From assembly GCA_900547385.1 (NCBI GenBank), contig URGQ01000001.1, positions 1 through 64,000 of the forward strand: a DNA stretch of 64,000 nt, in the 5' to 3' direction. Under the pieces are notes generated by a model. That model made no database searches. It saw only the letters and a list, made by a program, of their open reading frames with translations, and was not told where the DNA came from. Positions 63,094 through 64,000 of the stretch are shown one piece after another. Both the position numbers and the translations under genes were made by a program. The stretch comes from an uncultured Oscillospiraceae bacterium (lineage in GTDB: Bacteria; Bacillota; Clostridia; Oscillospirales; Ruminococcaceae). Numbering within the stretch: the stretch's first letter is position 1; each line of letters starts with the position of its first letter.

Positions 63094-63978
63094 ATGAATA
63101 AGATTACCGTGCGGGTGCCCGCCACCACGGCCAATATTGGGCCGGGCTTTGACAGCATGGGTTGTGCGCTGGCGCTGTATAATTATATTACCTGCGAAGT
63201 ACTGCCTGCCGGCAAGCTTGTGATCACCGGCTGTCCGGAGCCGTACCAGAATGAAGAAAACCTGGCAGTACAGGGGTACCGTGCGGTGTTAAGTCGGCTT
63301 GGCTTACCCAATGAAGGCCTTTCACTGAATATTCGGGCGGAGATACCTGTGTGCCGCGGACTGGGCAGCAGCGCGGCACTGATTGCGAGCGGAGCCGCCG
63401 CCGCAAACCTGCTGCATGGTTCTCCCCTCCCCCCTGCCGAACTGTTGGAGGTGACTAATGAAATAGAAGGCCATCCTGATAATCTGGCTCCTGCTATCTA
63501 TGGCGGACTGACCGCCAGCCTGGTGGAGGATGGAAAGCCCCGAACAGTAAAGCTGCCGCTTTCCCCCACCCTACGCTGGGTTGCGGCGATACCGGACTTT
63601 GAACTAAGCACCCACCTGGCGCGTGCCGTGCTGCCAAAAGAGGTTGCCTTTGTGGATGCGGTCTATAATGCCTCCCATGTGGCTGTATTGGTTGGGGCGC
63701 TTGGACGCGGAGACCGGGAACTAATTGCCATGGCACTGCGCGACCGGCTGCACCAGCCCTACCGTGAGAAACTGATCCCGGAATACAACAAAGTAAAAAC
63801 AGCAGCGGAGCAATGCGGAGCGATTGCCTTTTGCATCAGCGGGGCAGGCCCTACCCTACTGGCACTGACCGATGAAGCAAGCTTTGCTGCCCAATTTGCT
63901 GAGAAATGCAAACGCTTAGAACACCGCTGGAATATCATGGAGCTTGCGGTGGACACTGAGGGGATCGTGGCGGAGTGA
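63094..63978 (+). CDS. thrB: Homoserine kinase
   Basis: A 294-residue GHMP kinase phosphorylating homoserine. Motif 1 PATTANIGPGFDSMG, ATP loop IPVCRGLGSSAAL, and motif 3 CISGAGPTLLAL are all present. Start at 63094 follows GGAGGGCTGAA, coupled to thrC. With hom, lysC, asd and thrC it completes the route from aspartate to threonine. Confidence 0.95.
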   Translation: MNKITVRVPATTANIGPGFDSMGCALALYNYITCEVLPAGKLVITGCPEPYQNEENLAVQGYRAVLSRLGLPNEGLSLNIRAEIPVCRGLGSSAALIASGAAAANLLHGSPLPPAELLEVTNEIEGHPDNLAPAIYGGLTASLVEDGKPRTVKLPLSPTLRWVAAIPDFELSTHLARAVLPKEVAFVDAVYNASHVAVLVGALGRGDRELIAMALRDRLHQPYREKLIPEYNKVKTAAEQCGAIAFCISGAGPTLLALTDEASFAAQFAEKCKRLEHRWNIMELAVDTEGIVAE

Positions 63979-64000
63979 AAGTAAGGCGGCGAGGAAAAAG

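Overview
The window reads as chromosome of a spore-forming, anaerobic, gut-type Clostridium-class Firmicute, most like the Oscillospiraceae/Ruminococcaceae. The signs are moderately high GC, strong AGGAGG-type ribosome sites, spoVT and a spoIVFA/spoIVFB pair, a bile-salt-hydrolase-type enzyme, the TIGR03960/TIGR03936 radical-SAM pair, and surface proteins with an NPGTGA tail motif. The genus is inference. No rRNA, tRNA, CRISPR array, insertion sequence or prophage was recognised.

Layout. 0-1.6 kb: end of a YedE/TusA/DUF3343 sulfur-or-selenium cassette. 1.6-7.6 kb: ABC-F protein, RlmD-type methyltransferase, a scar where a MATE pump and a MerR-type regulator have been fused and truncated, an acyl-ACP thioesterase and a choloylglycine hydrolase. 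7.6-11.4 kb: a decayed vanG-type glycopeptide-resistance locus (vanR intact, vanS and vanT broken, vanG and vanXY gone). 11.5-15.5 kb: pstSCAB-phoU. 15.7-19.8 kb: MATE pump, PnuC, a Met-gamma-lyase-family PLP enzyme and an AbrB-type regulator, with a strongly folded intergenic element after pnuC. 19.9-26.4 kb: tig-clpP-clpX-lon-engB proteostasis block. 26.4-34.7 kb: housekeeping genes (phosphoesterase, DUF1540, dipeptidase, yraN, rnhB, rbgA, rplS, the radical-SAM pair) and spoIVFA/spoIVFB. 34.8-42.3 kb: TauE exporter and a cell-envelope group (1313-residue GHL10/amidase/BIG2 protein, GHL10 lipoprotein, anchored binding protein). 42.4-48.8 kb: nrdR, M3 oligopeptidase, a parS site, then a psuG-like gene with a ribose-type ABC transporter. 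48.9-53.6 kb: Na/Pi cotransporter and phoB-phoR-HD. 53.7-56.5 kb: spoVT, a cysteine-rich pseudogene with six nonsense codons, DUF2087 and a secreted NPGTGA protein. 56.7-64 kb: asparaginase, asd-lysC-hom, and divergent thrC-thrB.

Genes that work together. Phosphate genes form a likely regulon: TTTACA-type repeats, with 11-bp steps at two of three sites, lie upstream of nptA-like and phoB, with a weaker pair before pstS. The aspartate-family block is complete from aspartate to threonine and is driven by two overlapping divergent promoters. Three loci (MATE/MerR, van, and the Cys-rich gene) show recent gene decay; every nonsense codon found in them can be explained by a C-to-T transition.
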